From Desulfotruncus arcticus DSM 17038 (GTDB lineage: Bacteria; Bacillota; Desulfotomaculia; Desulfotomaculales; Desulfallaceae), in contig NZ_FOOX01000004.1 in the NCBI RefSeq assembly GCF_900113335.1, forward strand, positions 218,047 through 282,046: DNA of 64,000 bases, written 5' to 3'. A program made the translations under genes and the position numbers. Below, one piece after another: positions 43,914 to 53,198 of this stretch. Position 1 is the stretch's first letter, and each line of letters starts with the position of its first letter. The notes below the pieces were generated by a model. It was given only the letters and a program-made list of their open reading frames with translations, did not search any database and had not been told where the DNA came from.

Positions 43914-45130
43914 ATTTTAAAAGTAACCTGGAAGTGGCTTTAAACGGCATTAAGGCCAATAAACTGCGCTCCGTTCTGACCATGCTGGGCATAATCATCG
44001 GCGTCTCCGCAGTGATAATTATGATTTCTGTAGGGCAGGGGGCCGGCAAAAGAATAACCGACCAGATTTCCAGTATGGGCTCAAACATGCTGATGGTGAT
44101 GCCCGGAGCTGAGCAGCGGGGGCCCGTTCGGGGAGCGGGGGGCAGCGTCAACACCCTTACTCTGGATGATGCCCGGGCCATAGCAAAGCTCGATATGGTG
44201 GCCAATGTGGCTCCCGTAGTAGGGGGCAGCGCCACCATCGCCTATGGCAGCGGGACCTGGACCTCCCAATACAGCGGAACCACGCCGGAACTGCAGCAGA
44301 TAAGAGATTTTGCCACTGCCTCAGGCTCTTTCTTTACGGATGAAGATGTTAACGAGGCTACTCCGGTGGCGGTGTTGGGCCAGACCGTGGTGGATAACCT
44401 TTACCCGGCAGGCACAGACCCCGTGGGGACCAAAATCCGGATTAATACGCTATCCTATACGGTGGTGGGGGTGCTGGCCAGTAAAGGAGCCTCCATGATG
44501 GGTCAGGATCAGGATGATGTTGTTTATATCCCGGTGACCACGGCCCAGCGAAAGATGCTGGGGCAAAAATATGTCAGCCAGATCAACGTGCAGGCGGAAT
44601 CCCAGGATAGTATGGAGTTCGTTGAGAGCAGTATTGAGACCTTGCTCAGGGAAAGGCACGATATTCAAAATAATGAAGATGACGATTTTAACGTTCGAAA
44701 TCAGGCTGAACTGATTGAAACGGTGGAAAGCACCTCGGCAGTAATGACGATGATGCTGGCCAGTGTTGCCGCAGTTTCCCTGCTGGTGGGCGGCATAGGG
44801 ATTATGAATATTATGCTGGTATCTGTTACGGAAAGAACCAGAGAAATTGGGCTGCGCATGGCGGTGGGCGCCACTGACAGCAACATCCGCAACCAGTTTC
44901 TGGTGGAAGCCCTGGTGCTCTGTATGTTGGGAGGAATCGCCGGGGTATTGCTGGGGGTGACGGGGTCAAAGCTATTGTCAGTGCTGGGCGGCTGGTCGAC
45001 TTCAGTAACTTTAGCTTCAATTTTGATGTCAGTTGGCTTTTCCGCGGCCGTTGGGGTATTTTTCGGATATTATCCCGCCAAGCAGGCTGCGGCGCTGGAT
45101 CCCATCGAAGCGCTGCGTTTTGAAAAGTAA
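43910..45130 (+). CDS. MacB-like ABC transporter permease
   Basis: A 406-residue permease with one membrane helix near residues 20-42, a large outside MacB-PCD domain, and three helices near the C-terminus (after about 275). The FtsX-type motif ERTREIGLRMAVGA is present. With the adaptor and ATPase it makes a complete tripartite-type exporter, likely for peptides or antibiotics. Confidence 0.92.
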   Translation: MNFKSNLEVALNGIKANKLRSVLTMLGIIIGVSAVIIMISVGQGAGKRITDQISSMGSNMLMVMPGAEQRGPVRGAGGSVNTLTLDDARAIAKLDMVANVAPVVGGSATIAYGSGTWTSQYSGTTPELQQIRDFATASGSFFTDEDVNEATPVAVLGQTVVDNLYPAGTDPVGTKIRINTLSYTVVGVLASKGASMMGQDQDDVVYIPVTTAQRKMLGQKYVSQINVQAESQDSMEFVESSIETLLRERHDIQNNEDDDFNVRNQAELIETVESTSAVMTMMLASVAAVSLLVGGIGIMNIMLVSVTERTREIGLRMAVGATDSNIRNQFLVEALVLCMLGGIAGVLLGVTGSKLLSVLGGWSTSVTLASILMSVGFSAAVGVFFGYYPAKQAAALDPIEALRFEK

Positions 45131-45166
45131 ATCCTACTAATTCGTTCTTCTAGGAGGAAATGAGTA

Positions 45167-45562
45167 TTGTTTAAAAAATGTCGTCAATTACATTTATGGA
45201 TTGGCCTATTTACTTCTATTTTAATACTGATAGAGGCTGCAACAGGGCTTATTATGCTTGAGCCGTGGCTTATCGGATTAAACCAACCAGCGATAGAGCA
45301 GGGCAGCCATTGGGAAAAAGCGAATATGGTTAACTCTTCTAAGGAGTCAGTACTTGTTGAGGGACCGGTACCACAAGGTGGAGGCTTTAGCAATAACAAT
45401 AGCCTGATGGGATTTATCAGGAACCTGCATCAAGGAAGAATAGGTAGTACAAACATTGCTGTTTTTCTTGATATAGCAGCTATTGGTTTAATTATGCTAT
45501 CAATAACAGGGATCATATTATCCGTTAAAATATTAAAAGCACAATTTTTTGCTAAAAACTGA
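45167..45562 (+). CDS. PepSY-associated membrane protein
   Basis: A 131-residue protein with two membrane helices (about 8-30 and 100-122) and a short outside loop. The start RQLHLWIGLFTSILILIEAA resembles the PepSY-associated TM domain of small proteins next to exporters and two-component systems. It begins TTG after AGGAGG, 36 bases after the permease, so it is probably part of that operon. A tandem duplication of AACTGATATAAGTAA lies at its stop codon. Confidence 0.68.
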   Translation: MFKKCRQLHLWIGLFTSILILIEAATGLIMLEPWLIGLNQPAIEQGSHWEKANMVNSSKESVLVEGPVPQGGGFSNNNSLMGFIRNLHQGRIGSTNIAVFLDIAAIGLIMLSITGIILSVKILKAQFFAKN

Positions 45563-45794
45563 TATAAGTAATAAAAACTGATATAAGTAAAATTAAGGAC
45601 AGATTATATCAATTGCCGGGGCATTTTTTTTGACCTGCTGCCGGTATAAGCCGGGATACTCTGCAAAACCGAGGTAAGTTTAGCTATTTTTGTTCGGCAG
45701 TATCATCCTAATCTTGTTGCTTTAGCAGAACTGTAATATACTTATACTTGACTTGCTAAAAAACTAGAAAGGGAACGAAAGAAAGGATTTGCCG

Positions 45795-46604
45795 ATGGAA
45801 CAATATATAGTGCCTGTTATTCTTGGTATTGTGGAAGGCCTCACTGAATTTATCCCGGTTTCCTCTACCGGTCACTTGATTCTAAGTGGGGAATTGCTGA
45901 ATTTTACAGGAGCAAAGGCTGCCACCTTTGAGGTCTTTATCCAACTGGGAGCGATTTTGGCCGTGGTGGTGTTATACCGGGAAAGATTCAGGCGTTTTTT
46001 CACCTTTGAAAACATTATGAGCGGTTTCAAGATGAAGCAGCATGAACTCAACTGGATGCACATAGCTGTTGCTATCCTGCCGGCATTGATTTTAGGTTAC
46101 CTGGTTCACGATATCATTAAAGAATATTTATTCTCAGCAGAGACTGTCCTCATTGGTTTGCTTATCGGCGGTATTGTGATGATTGTGGCAGAACGCATAC
46201 CCATCCTAACCTTTTCTACTGACCTGGATAAAATAAACTTCAGGCAGTGTTTGGTTATCGGGCTGGCCCAGTGTCTATCCCTCTGGCCTGGATTTTCCCG
46301 TTCCGGTGCCACCATTTCAGGTGGTTTGTTGGCGGGGATGGATCATAAAACAGCGGCTGAATTTTCCTTTATCATCGCTGTGCCGGTAATGATTGCTGCC
46401 ACCGGATATGATTTGCTTAAATCCTGGTCCTTGATTACCCCGGATTTTATGGTAACGTTGCTCATTGGTTTTGTGGTTTCTTTCGTGGTCGCTGTGTTGG
46501 CCATCGTGGGCTTTTTAAAATTGCTGCAGCGGGTTAAACTAACACCTTTTGCAGTTTATCGCTTTATTTTAGCGGTTGGTTATTATCTAATTATCTTGCG
46601 CTAA
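45795..46604 (+). CDS. uppP: Undecaprenyl-diphosphate phosphatase UppP
   Basis: A 269-residue membrane enzyme that recycles undecaprenyl diphosphate for cell-wall synthesis and gives bacitracin tolerance. Motifs are EGLTEFIPVSSTGHLIL, with the catalytic Glu and Ser, and LWPGFSRSGATISGG, with the catalytic Arg. The ATG was chosen because GAAAGGA lies 7 bases upstream; the in-frame TTG is too close. Confidence 0.95.
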   Translation: MEQYIVPVILGIVEGLTEFIPVSSTGHLILSGELLNFTGAKAATFEVFIQLGAILAVVVLYRERFRRFFTFENIMSGFKMKQHELNWMHIAVAILPALILGYLVHDIIKEYLFSAETVLIGLLIGGIVMIVAERIPILTFSTDLDKINFRQCLVIGLAQCLSLWPGFSRSGATISGGLLAGMDHKTAAEFSFIIAVPVMIAATGYDLLKSWSLITPDFMVTLLIGFVVSFVVAVLAIVGFLKLLQRVKLTPFAVYRFILAVGYYLIILR

Positions 46605-46622
46605 ATAACAAAGTAACAGAGA

Positions 46623-46656
46623 AAAGCACGCATCATTAAAGCGTGCTTTATTTGAT
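46623..46656 (+). terminator. Terminator after uppP
   Basis: A 9-bp perfect stem AAAGCACGC/GCGTGCTTT with a 9-base loop, followed by ATTTGATAT. Confidence 0.75.
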
Positions 46657-46776
46657 ATATCCTCAGGCTAACTCGGATGTAAACGACTCCGTCTCCTTGT
46701 CATTCTCCAGCCCTGCTTTCAACGGAAAGTGCGGTCAAGTAACAGGCGACCGGGTGCTTAACCGGAGATTGTTTGG

Positions 46777-46805
46777 TTGTACTTACCAATTAACTCATGT
46801 ATAAT
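46777..46805 (+). promoter_or_regulatory. Promoter of the coiled-coil gene
   Basis: TTGTAC, a 17-bp spacer, then TATAAT, about 30 bp before the start codon. Confidence 0.7.
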
Positions 46806-46836
46806 ATTAACCACCAGCCAAACGGGGGGATGCCGT

Positions 46837-47337
46837 ATGGAAGAAATACTGAAACAAATACTGGGAGAAATAAAAACTTTAAATGGTAAATTTGACAATT
46901 TTGAGGCCCGTTTTGACAATCTTGAAACCAGGTTTGACAATCTTGAGGCCCGGTTTGACAATCTCGAAACCCGGCTTGACAATCTTGAAACTAGGTTTGA
47001 CAATCTTGAAGCCCGGGTTGACGGTCTTGAAACAGAAATCAGGGGCCTTAAAAGCAGACAGGATGAAATGTATCAGATTATGAGGGGATTAGAAGAAAAC
47101 GTATCTATAACCAAAGCTATTGCCCAAAGAAACGAGGAAAGATTGAATTATTTGGAGGGCAGCGTAAAACGCAATGAAGAAAGAATAAGCAATATTGAAA
47201 ATAGCGTAAACATGATCTTAGACCACTTAAAGCATAAAGAGGAAATTGATAATGAAACTAAACGCTACACATTGGAAAAGATAGGTCAACACGATATAGA
47301 TATTCGCCTATTAAAAAATAAACTGGTCAATTATTGA
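46837..47337 (+). CDS. Coiled-coil heptad-repeat protein
   Basis: A 166-residue soluble protein that is almost entirely helical. Residues 19-67 are seven near-exact seven-residue repeats of the form FDNLEAR/FDNLETR, then more irregular heptads (SVKRNEERISNIENSV) to the end. It has no signal peptide or membrane helix. Such proteins oligomerise, but I recognise no function. The ATG was chosen because GGGGGGA lies 6 bases upstream. Confidence 0.75.
   Translation: MEEILKQILGEIKTLNGKFDNFEARFDNLETRFDNLEARFDNLETRLDNLETRFDNLEARVDGLETEIRGLKSRQDEMYQIMRGLEENVSITKAIAQRNEERLNYLEGSVKRNEERISNIENSVNMILDHLKHKEEIDNETKRYTLEKIGQHDIDIRLLKNKLVNY
46891..47037 (+). repeat. 21-bp tandem repeats inside the coiled-coil gene
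   Basis: Seven copies of a 21-bp unit (core TTTGACAATCTTGA) encode the FDNLE(A/T)R heptads. The units are nearly identical in DNA, so copy number may vary between strains without changing frame. Confidence 0.85.
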
Positions 47338-47452
47338 CAGCTGAAGCAGCAGCCCTTGGCAGACTTCGAACCTCCGGTTCGTAAATCAAGCGCATAAAGT
47401 ATCGGTTCTTTAGCTTCGATAAAAACTATATACATAGAATAGACAGTCAGGT

Positions 47453-47493
47453 GTCCCGTGGAAAAATTGTGATTGATTCCGGGACTTTTTTTT
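47453..47493 (+). terminator. Terminator-like hairpin
   Basis: GTCCCG/CGGGAC stem followed by TTTTTTTT, about 115 bp after the coiled-coil gene. Confidence 0.65.
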
Positions 47494-47510
47494 ATACTTT
47501 AGGAAAGTAT

Positions 47511-47532
47511 ACTGGCCATATGTATGGCCAGT
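47511..47532. promoter_or_regulatory. Perfect palindrome with 10-bp arms
   Basis: ACTGGCCATA, a 2-base centre, then TATGGCCAGT. It lies between two terminators and could be a protein site or a small hairpin. Confidence 0.4.
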
Positions 47533-47551
47533 GTTAAGGAAAAAAGTACTG

Positions 47552-47592
47552 AAAAGCGCGCGCTAAGGGAACTGATTTAGCGCGCTTTTCTT
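47552..47592. terminator. Hairpin terminator before the marR promoter
   Basis: AAAAGCGCGC/GCGCGCTTTT, a 10-bp perfect stem with A- and T-runs; it can act in both directions. It insulates the marR promoter from upstream. The spacer 47338-47691 has no gene. Confidence 0.7.
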
Positions 47593-47610
47593 GTGGGAAA
47601 TAAAGGTTGC

Positions 47611-47639
47611 TTGACAAAGGATAATATAACCACTATAAT
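47611..47639 (+). promoter_or_regulatory. Consensus sigma-A promoter of marR-ABC operon
   Basis: TTGACA, a 17-bp spacer, TATAAT: both hexamers match the consensus exactly. Confidence 0.9.
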
Positions 47640-47654
47640 GTGTTGTGGTACGAC

Positions 47655-47671
47655 ACGTCGCAATGCGACGT
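47655..47671. promoter_or_regulatory. Probable MarR operator
   Basis: The 17-bp perfect palindrome ACGTCGCAATGCGACGT has 8-bp arms around one A. It sits about 10 bp downstream of the transcription start expected from the promoter, where a bound repressor would block transcription. MarR proteins bind such palindromes and usually repress their own operon. Confidence 0.7.
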
Positions 47672-47691
47672 AAATATAAGGGGTGCGGATA

Positions 47692-48135
47692 ATGTTAAAA
47701 GAAGACAGGGTAAGTCAAGAACTGGTTGAGCATTTGCTATTTCTGCATAGGGCGTTGCGTCACGGAGTAAAGTCCCGGGCAATGGCAGACGGATATACAA
47801 TCCCTCAAAGAATTGTTATGGGATACTTATTCAGACACGGTGATTTGAGCGTGAAGGAATTGAGTCAACAAGTCGGTCTTTCGCACAGTACCATATCGGG
47901 AATCGTGGACAGGTTGGAACGTAAGGGACTGGCAACACGTATTCAAGACCCCCGGGACCGGCGTATTACCAAAGTATCGTTAACCGATTTGGCCAGAAAC
48001 CACTTTAATAGCATGATGACGCAGCGGATGTTTTCAGGTGTTGTGGGTGTATTTAACCGGGCCACGGCCGGGGAACAAATGAAAATCCTTGAAGGATTTA
48101 GAACCCTGAGGGAACTATTGGACAGGGAAGAATAA
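47692..48135 (+). CDS. MarR family transcriptional regulator
   Basis: A 147-residue winged-helix regulator. LSVKELSQQVGLSHSTISGIVDRLERKG is the recognition helix region, and DPRDRRITKVSLT the wing. It is likely a repressor released by a small toxic compound. The ATG was chosen because AAGGGGTG lies 5 bases upstream. The two ABC exporter genes follow within 70 bases and should be under its control. Confidence 0.92.
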   Translation: MLKEDRVSQELVEHLLFLHRALRHGVKSRAMADGYTIPQRIVMGYLFRHGDLSVKELSQQVGLSHSTISGIVDRLERKGLATRIQDPRDRRITKVSLTDLARNHFNSMMTQRMFSGVVGVFNRATAGEQMKILEGFRTLRELLDREE

Positions 48136-48206
48136 AAACCGGACTTAGCTTTATTTGAAACTTGCCTTTTTAGGTGAATTACTAACTAACAGGAGAAGGT
48201 ATAGCA

Positions 48207-49934
48207 ATGATTAAGCTATTAAGATTCTTAAAACCATTCGCCTGGTCTGTTGCTGCCGTCCTGGTGCTGGTGCTTTTGCAATCCCTTGCCGACCTGTATC
48301 TGCCGACTTTGATGTCCGATATTGTGGACATTGGTATCGTCAATGGCGATAATCAGTACGTTCTCAGGATCGGCGGATTAATGCTGCTTTTCGCCGCTGG
48401 TAGTGCTTTATGTATGATTACAGCGAGCTTTTTATCTTCCAGAGTAGCCACAGGATTGGGAAGAAATCTGCGCAGCATGGTTTTTTCGCGGGTGGAGAGC
48501 TATTCGCTCCATGAGTTTGATCAACTGGGCACAGCCTCTCTGATTACCAGGACCACCAACGATATTACCCAGATACAGCAAGTATTGGTTGTTATGATGC
48601 GCATGATGGTCAGCGCGCCCATGATGAGTATCGGCGGCATTATTATGGCGGTTTCCAAAGACGCCGTGTTATCGCTGGTCTTCGTCGTGGTGTTGCCGGT
48701 ACTGGCCGGTACGATCCTGCTCATATTTCGTAAGGGTGTGCCGCTTTTTAAGGCCATGCAGGTTAATCTCGACAAATTGAACCGGGTTGTGCGCGAAGGC
48801 CTTACCGGCATAAGAGTCGTCCGCGCCTTTAACCGCCTCGACCATGAGCGGGAACGTTTTCTCGCGGCCAACAGCGACCTGACCGGCACAGCCATTAAGG
48901 TCAATAAGCTTATGGCCGTCTTAATGCCTGTGATGATGCTGGTGATGAACCTTTCCACCATCGCCATTGTCTGGTTCGGCGGTATCCGGGTTGACCACGG
49001 CGATATGCAGGTAGGTGATATGATGGCATTTTTGCAATATGCCATGCAAATTATGTTTTCGCTCATTATGATCTCCTTTATGTTTATTATGCTCCCCCGG
49101 GCGGAGGCTTCCGCCGTAAGGATTAATGAAGTGCTTGATATCGTGCCCGAAATCAAAGACGCTGAAAAAGTTAAGCATGCCGCCGGCCAGAGGGGTTTTG
49201 TAGAGTTTAAAAACGTTACCTTTAGCTATCCCGGCGCCGAGCAGCCCGCGATCAGCAATATTTCCTTCACAGCCGGCCCCGGCGAGGTCACGGCCATCAT
49301 CGGCGGTACCGGTTCGGGGAAATCGACTTTAATCAACCTGATCCCGCGTTTCTACGACATTGACAGGGGTAGCATTTTAATCGACGGCGTTGACGTGCGG
49401 GAGATGTCCCAGGCAGGCCTGAGAGCCAAAATAGGGCTGGTACCGCAAAATGCAGTGCTTTTTACGGGCACCATTGCTGATAACATCCGGTACGGCAAAG
49501 AAGATGCCGCGGATGAAGAGGTCAGGCGTGCCGCTGAAACAGCCCAGGCCACCGAATTTATCACCGGCATGAAGGATGGCTTTGATTCAGTGATCGCACA
49601 GGGGGGCACCAACGTTTCGGGTGGACAAAAACAGCGTCTTGCCATCGCCAGAGCGTTGGTGAGACGGCCGGAAATCTATGTTTTCGACGATGCCCTCTCT
49701 GCTTTGGACTATAAAACAGATGCCAGGCTGCGCGCCGCGCTCAGAAAGGAAACAGCCGACGCCGCCGTGCTGATTGTGGCCCAAAGGGTCAGTACAGTGA
49801 TGGGTGCCGACCGGATCATCGTCATGGAAGAAGGTAAAATTGCCGGTATCGGCAGCCACAGGGAACTCTTGGATACCTGTGAAGTATATCGTGAGATTGT
49901 ATTCTCACAGCTTTCCGGGGAGGAGATAGCATGA
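48207..49934 (+). CDS. ABC exporter half-transporter, degenerate-site subunit
   Basis: A 575-residue fused membrane-ATPase exporter: six membrane helices (1-310), Walker A GGTGSGKSTLIN, signature NVSGGQKQRLAIARAL. The Walker B reads VFDDALSALD, with Asp where active sites have Glu, as in the non-catalytic half of heterodimeric exporters. It overlaps its partner gene by 4 bases. Confidence 0.92.
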   Translation: MIKLLRFLKPFAWSVAAVLVLVLLQSLADLYLPTLMSDIVDIGIVNGDNQYVLRIGGLMLLFAAGSALCMITASFLSSRVATGLGRNLRSMVFSRVESYSLHEFDQLGTASLITRTTNDITQIQQVLVVMMRMMVSAPMMSIGGIIMAVSKDAVLSLVFVVVLPVLAGTILLIFRKGVPLFKAMQVNLDKLNRVVREGLTGIRVVRAFNRLDHERERFLAANSDLTGTAIKVNKLMAVLMPVMMLVMNLSTIAIVWFGGIRVDHGDMQVGDMMAFLQYAMQIMFSLIMISFMFIMLPRAEASAVRINEVLDIVPEIKDAEKVKHAAGQRGFVEFKNVTFSYPGAEQPAISNISFTAGPGEVTAIIGGTGSGKSTLINLIPRFYDIDRGSILIDGVDVREMSQAGLRAKIGLVPQNAVLFTGTIADNIRYGKEDAADEEVRRAAETAQATEFITGMKDGFDSVIAQGGTNVSGGQKQRLAIARALVRRPEIYVFDDALSALDYKTDARLRAALRKETADAAVLIVAQRVSTVMGADRIIVMEEGKIAGIGSHRELLDTCEVYREIVFSQLSGEEIA

Positions 49935-51826
49935 GGACGGAACGTAGAGCGCCGGGACCACCGGCCGGAGGGCCCGGCGGAGGCTTCGGCAGAGGCCCGA
50001 TGCGGGGGCAAATGGGTATGCCGGTGCAAAAAGCCAGAGATTTTAAGGGGACCATGAAAAGGTTGCTCGGCTATTTGAAACCCCGCAGATTCAGGTTGTT
50101 GACCGTGTTTGTGATGGCCATTCTCAGCACCGTTTTCAGCATCGTGAGCCCGAAAATACTGGGTAAAGCCACCACCAAACTGTTCGAGGGCGTCATGATG
50201 AAATATCATCATGTGCCCGGAGCGATGGTCGACTTTGAGTACATTGCGCAGATACTGTTTCTTTTAATCGGGTTATATATTTTCAGCGCTTTCTTTAGCT
50301 ACCTGCAGCAATATATCATGGCCGGGGTGGCTCAGAAGACGGTCTTTGATATTCGCAATGATGTTAATGACAAACTGGCCCGTATGCCGCTCAAATTTTT
50401 TGATTCACGCACGCATGGTGAAATATTAAGCCGTGTTACCAACGATGTTGACAACATCAGCTCTACTTTGCAGCAAAGTTTGACCCAGTTAATCAGTTCG
50501 ATTGTGACAATTGGCGGTATTCTGATTATGATGTTGACCATCAGCCCGCTAATGACTTTAATTGCGCTTGTCACCCTGCCGCTTTCATTTGTTGTGACGG
50601 CGATAATCGCCAAGCGCTCTCAGAAATACTTTGCGGCCCAACAGAAAGAACTTGGAATACTCAACGGGCATGTTGAAGAGATGTACACCGGTCACCAGAT
50701 TGTCAAGGCCTTCGGGCGGGAGAGTGAATCCATCGCCAAGTTCGATGATATTAACGAAAGGCTCTATCATGCGGGCTGGAAAGCCCAGTTTGTTTCCGGC
50801 ATCATCTTTCCGCTGATGAACTTTATCAGCAACATCGGGTATGTTTTGGTCTGCGTTGTGGGAAGTATTCTGGTCATGAAAAAGACAATTGAAATCGGTG
50901 ATGTGCAGGCCTTTATCCAATACTCCAGGCAGTTTACCCATCCCATCATCCAGATGGCCAATATCGCCAATATCATCCAGTCTACGGTGGCTTCCGCCGA
51001 GCGGGTGTTTGAGCTGCTGGACGAGGTCGAACAAATTCCGGACAGGGTAGATGCAAAGAGGGTCGATTTCCCGCAAGGGGAGGTCCGGTTCCAAAATGTT
51101 CGGTTCGGTTACCAAGAAGACGTCACTCTGATGGAGGATATGAATATCGATGTCAAACCGGGTCAAACCATTGCTATCGTAGGCTCGACCGGCGCTGGCA
51201 AAACCACCTTGGTCAACCTTTTGATGCGTTTTTATGAGATAAATGCCGGAAAAATCACCGTGGACGGTGTCGATATCAGCGATCTAAAACGTGGTGATTT
51301 GCGTACACTTTTCGGCATGGTGCTGCAGGACACCTGGCTTTTTAACGGCACCATCAGGGAAAATATCGCCTATGGCCGGGCGGGAGCCACAGAAGAAGAA
51401 ATTGTGCGGGCAGCCAAAGCGGCGCACGCCGACCACTTTATCCGGACCCTGCCCGATGGTTATAACACCATCCTCAATGAGGAAGCCTCGAATATTTCGC
51501 AGGGTCAAAAGCAACTGCTGACCATTGCCAGGGCAATTCTTGCCGATCCGGCCATCCTGATTCTGGACGAAGCCACCAGCAACGTCGACACCAGAACCGA
51601 AATCTTGATCCAAAAGGCGATGACAGCACTGATGAGGGGACGGACGAGTTTTGTGATTGCCCACCGGCTATCCACCATCCGGGACGCTGATTTGATCCTG
51701 GTAATGAATAACGGCAGTATCATTGAAACAGGCAGCCACCATGAGCTGCTGGCGCAGGACGGCTTCTATGCGGACCTTTACCAGAGTCAGTTTACAGGTG
51801 CAAATATAGAAAAAGAAGCGGGATAG
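49931..51826 (+). CDS. ABC exporter half-transporter, catalytic-site subunit
   Basis: A 631-residue exporter half. A Gly/Pro/Arg-rich N-terminal stretch of about 35 residues precedes the membrane domain. Walker A is GSTGAGKTTLVN, the signature is the SQGQ form NISQGQKQLLTIARAI, and Walker B is LILDEATSNVD with the catalytic Glu intact. Together with the preceding gene it forms a heterodimeric multidrug-type exporter. Confidence 0.92.
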   Translation: MRTERRAPGPPAGGPGGGFGRGPMRGQMGMPVQKARDFKGTMKRLLGYLKPRRFRLLTVFVMAILSTVFSIVSPKILGKATTKLFEGVMMKYHHVPGAMVDFEYIAQILFLLIGLYIFSAFFSYLQQYIMAGVAQKTVFDIRNDVNDKLARMPLKFFDSRTHGEILSRVTNDVDNISSTLQQSLTQLISSIVTIGGILIMMLTISPLMTLIALVTLPLSFVVTAIIAKRSQKYFAAQQKELGILNGHVEEMYTGHQIVKAFGRESESIAKFDDINERLYHAGWKAQFVSGIIFPLMNFISNIGYVLVCVVGSILVMKKTIEIGDVQAFIQYSRQFTHPIIQMANIANIIQSTVASAERVFELLDEVEQIPDRVDAKRVDFPQGEVRFQNVRFGYQEDVTLMEDMNIDVKPGQTIAIVGSTGAGKTTLVNLLMRFYEINAGKITVDGVDISDLKRGDLRTLFGMVLQDTWLFNGTIRENIAYGRAGATEEEIVRAAKAAHADHFIRTLPDGYNTILNEEASNISQGQKQLLTIARAILADPAILILDEATSNVDTRTEILIQKAMTALMRGRTSFVIAHRLSTIRDADLILVMNNGSIIETGSHHELLAQDGFYADLYQSQFTGANIEKEAG

Positions 51827-51849
51827 GCCGATTGACTCGCTGCTTAAAT

Positions 51850-51895
51850 GTCAGGGGGCCAGGGTTGTTGACATTAACAACTCTGTCCCCCTGAC
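51850..51895. terminator. Large hairpin after the ABC exporter
   Basis: GTCAGGGGG/CCCCCTGAC with an inner GTTGTT/AACAAC stem, 24 bp after the stop. There is no T-run, so it may be a REP-like element acting as an end-stabilising hairpin. Confidence 0.5.
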
Positions 51896-51981
51896 CTTCT
51901 AAAGGAAAAACCTTTCCCTAAAAAATGCTATACAGGTTGAATATGTGTTTGCTTACTAGATCTATAAAATAAGGTAGCGTA

Positions 51982-52011
51982 TTGACTAAGTGGTATTAGA
52001 ATCTATATAAT
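51982..52011 (+). promoter_or_regulatory. Promoter of the thi operon
   Basis: TTGACT, an 18-bp spacer, TATAAT, placing the transcription start just before the TPP aptamer. Confidence 0.75.
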
Positions 52012-52025
52012 AATAGAAATTGAAT

Positions 52026-52158
52026 ATTTATTGGGGAGCTCATTTTATGGGCTGAGAAAGGGCTGGCGAGCACCTGACCCATGAACCTGATCGGGGTAAT
52101 GCCCGCGTAGGGAAGGAATAATAAGTGATGCGCACCTGACCTATGGGGTGCGCTTTTT
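52026..52158 (+). promoter_or_regulatory. TPP riboswitch with terminator
   Basis: The thi-box core is intact: GGGCTGAGAAAGGGCT, then ACCTGATCGGGGTAATGCC and GCGTAGGGAAG. TTATT/AATAA can close the P1 stem. Behind it is the terminator stem GCGCACC/GGTGCGC with TTTTT. Thiamine diphosphate binding should stop transcription before thiS. Confidence 0.93.
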
Positions 52159-52206
52159 GATTTTCCCGCAGTTTTCATCTTAATTAAATTATTCGGGAGT
52201 GGTGGC

Positions 52207-52407
52207 ATGCAAATTATTTTAAACGGTAAAGCTATTGATGTTGAAGACGGTCTGAGCGTAGCCGACCTGGTGGTTCAAAAAAAGTTTAACCCCAACATAA
52301 TCATAGTTGAATATAATCACCAGCTAATTAAAAAAGATGTTTGGCCAGAAATCAAATTGCAAGATGAAGATAGGTTGGAAATCCTGCAATTGTTAGGAGG
52401 AGGTTGA
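52207..52407 (+). CDS. thiS: Sulfur carrier protein ThiS
   Basis: A 66-residue ubiquitin-like carrier ending in LGGG; the terminal Gly becomes the thiocarboxylate that donates sulfur for the thiazole ring. No thiF adenylyltransferase gene is seen next to it. Its stop lies 5 bases before the thiG start. Confidence 0.92.
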   Translation: MQIILNGKAIDVEDGLSVADLVVQKKFNPNIIIVEYNHQLIKKDVWPEIKLQDEDRLEILQLLGGG

Positions 52408-52412
52408 TAATA

Positions 52413-53183
52413 GTGCAAGAGCCATTGGTAATCGGTGGACGGGAGTTAGCCAGCCGCCTATTCCTGGGGACGGGAAAATTCCCTTCCCATATGATCCCCG
52501 ATGTAGTTAAAGCCTCGGGGGCGCAGGTGGTGACAGTGGCCCTGCGGCGGGTGGACCCCGATTTCCCCCAGGAAAACATTATCAATTATGTTCCCGGGGA
52601 CTGTATTTTAATGCCAAATACATCAGGTGCCCGCAACGCCCGGGAAGCTGTGCGCATTGCTAAACTCGGGCGGGCGGCGGGATGCGGTAGCTGGGTTAAA
52701 ATCGAGGTGATATCAGATAACAGGTATCTGTTGCCCGATAATTATGAAACGATTAAAGCTACAGAGGAATTGGCTGCCGACGGATTTGTCGTCTTGCCTT
52801 ATGTAAGCCCCGATTTAATGGTGGCCAGGAAATTGGAAGCAGTAGGCGCTGCGGCGGTTATGCCTCTGGGTGCGCCCATAGGGAGTAACCGCGGTTTAAA
52901 AACAAAGGAAATGATCAGGATTTTGATTGAAGAGATTTCCCTGCCGATTATAGTTGACGCCGGGATCGGACGTCCCTCCCAGGCGGCTGAAGCCATGGAG
53001 ATGGGGGCTGCCGCGGTGCTGGTGAATACCGCCATTGCAACGGCCGGCGCTCCCGTGGCCATGGCCCGGGCCTTCTGTAAGGCTGTGCAAGCGGGGCGGG
53101 CCGCGTTTTTGGCGAATCCCGGGGATGTGCACGAATATGCCCGGGCCTCTTCGCCGCTCACGGGGTTTTTAAGGGACGAGTAG
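52413..53183 (+). CDS. thiG: Thiazole synthase ThiG
   Basis: A 256-residue TIM-barrel enzyme forming the thiazole phosphate from deoxyxylulose phosphate, dehydroglycine and ThiS thiocarboxylate. The Schiff-base Lys is in [29 protein letters not shown] is the phosphate site. GTG at 52413 has AGGAGGAGG about 9 bases upstream; an in-frame TTG at 52404 lies too close to that site. Confidence 0.94.
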   Translation: MQEPLVIGGRELASRLFLGTGKFPSHMIPDVVKASGAQVVTVALRRVDPDFPQENIINYVPGDCILMPNTSGARNAREAVRIAKLGRAAGCGSWVKIEVISDNRYLLPDNYETIKATEELAADGFVVLPYVSPDLMVARKLEAVGAAAVMPLGAPIGSNRGLKTKEMIRILIEEISLPIIVDAGIGRPSQAAEAMEMGAAAVLVNTAIATAGAPVAMARAFCKAVQAGRAAFLANPGDVHEYARASSPLTGFLRDE

Positions 53184-53198
53184 AAGGAGATGGGTTCG

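Noticed and set aside
45600..45640. Short hairpin TGCCGGGGCA before a T-run
   Set aside because: The stem would be only three pairs with a usable loop, too weak for a terminator.
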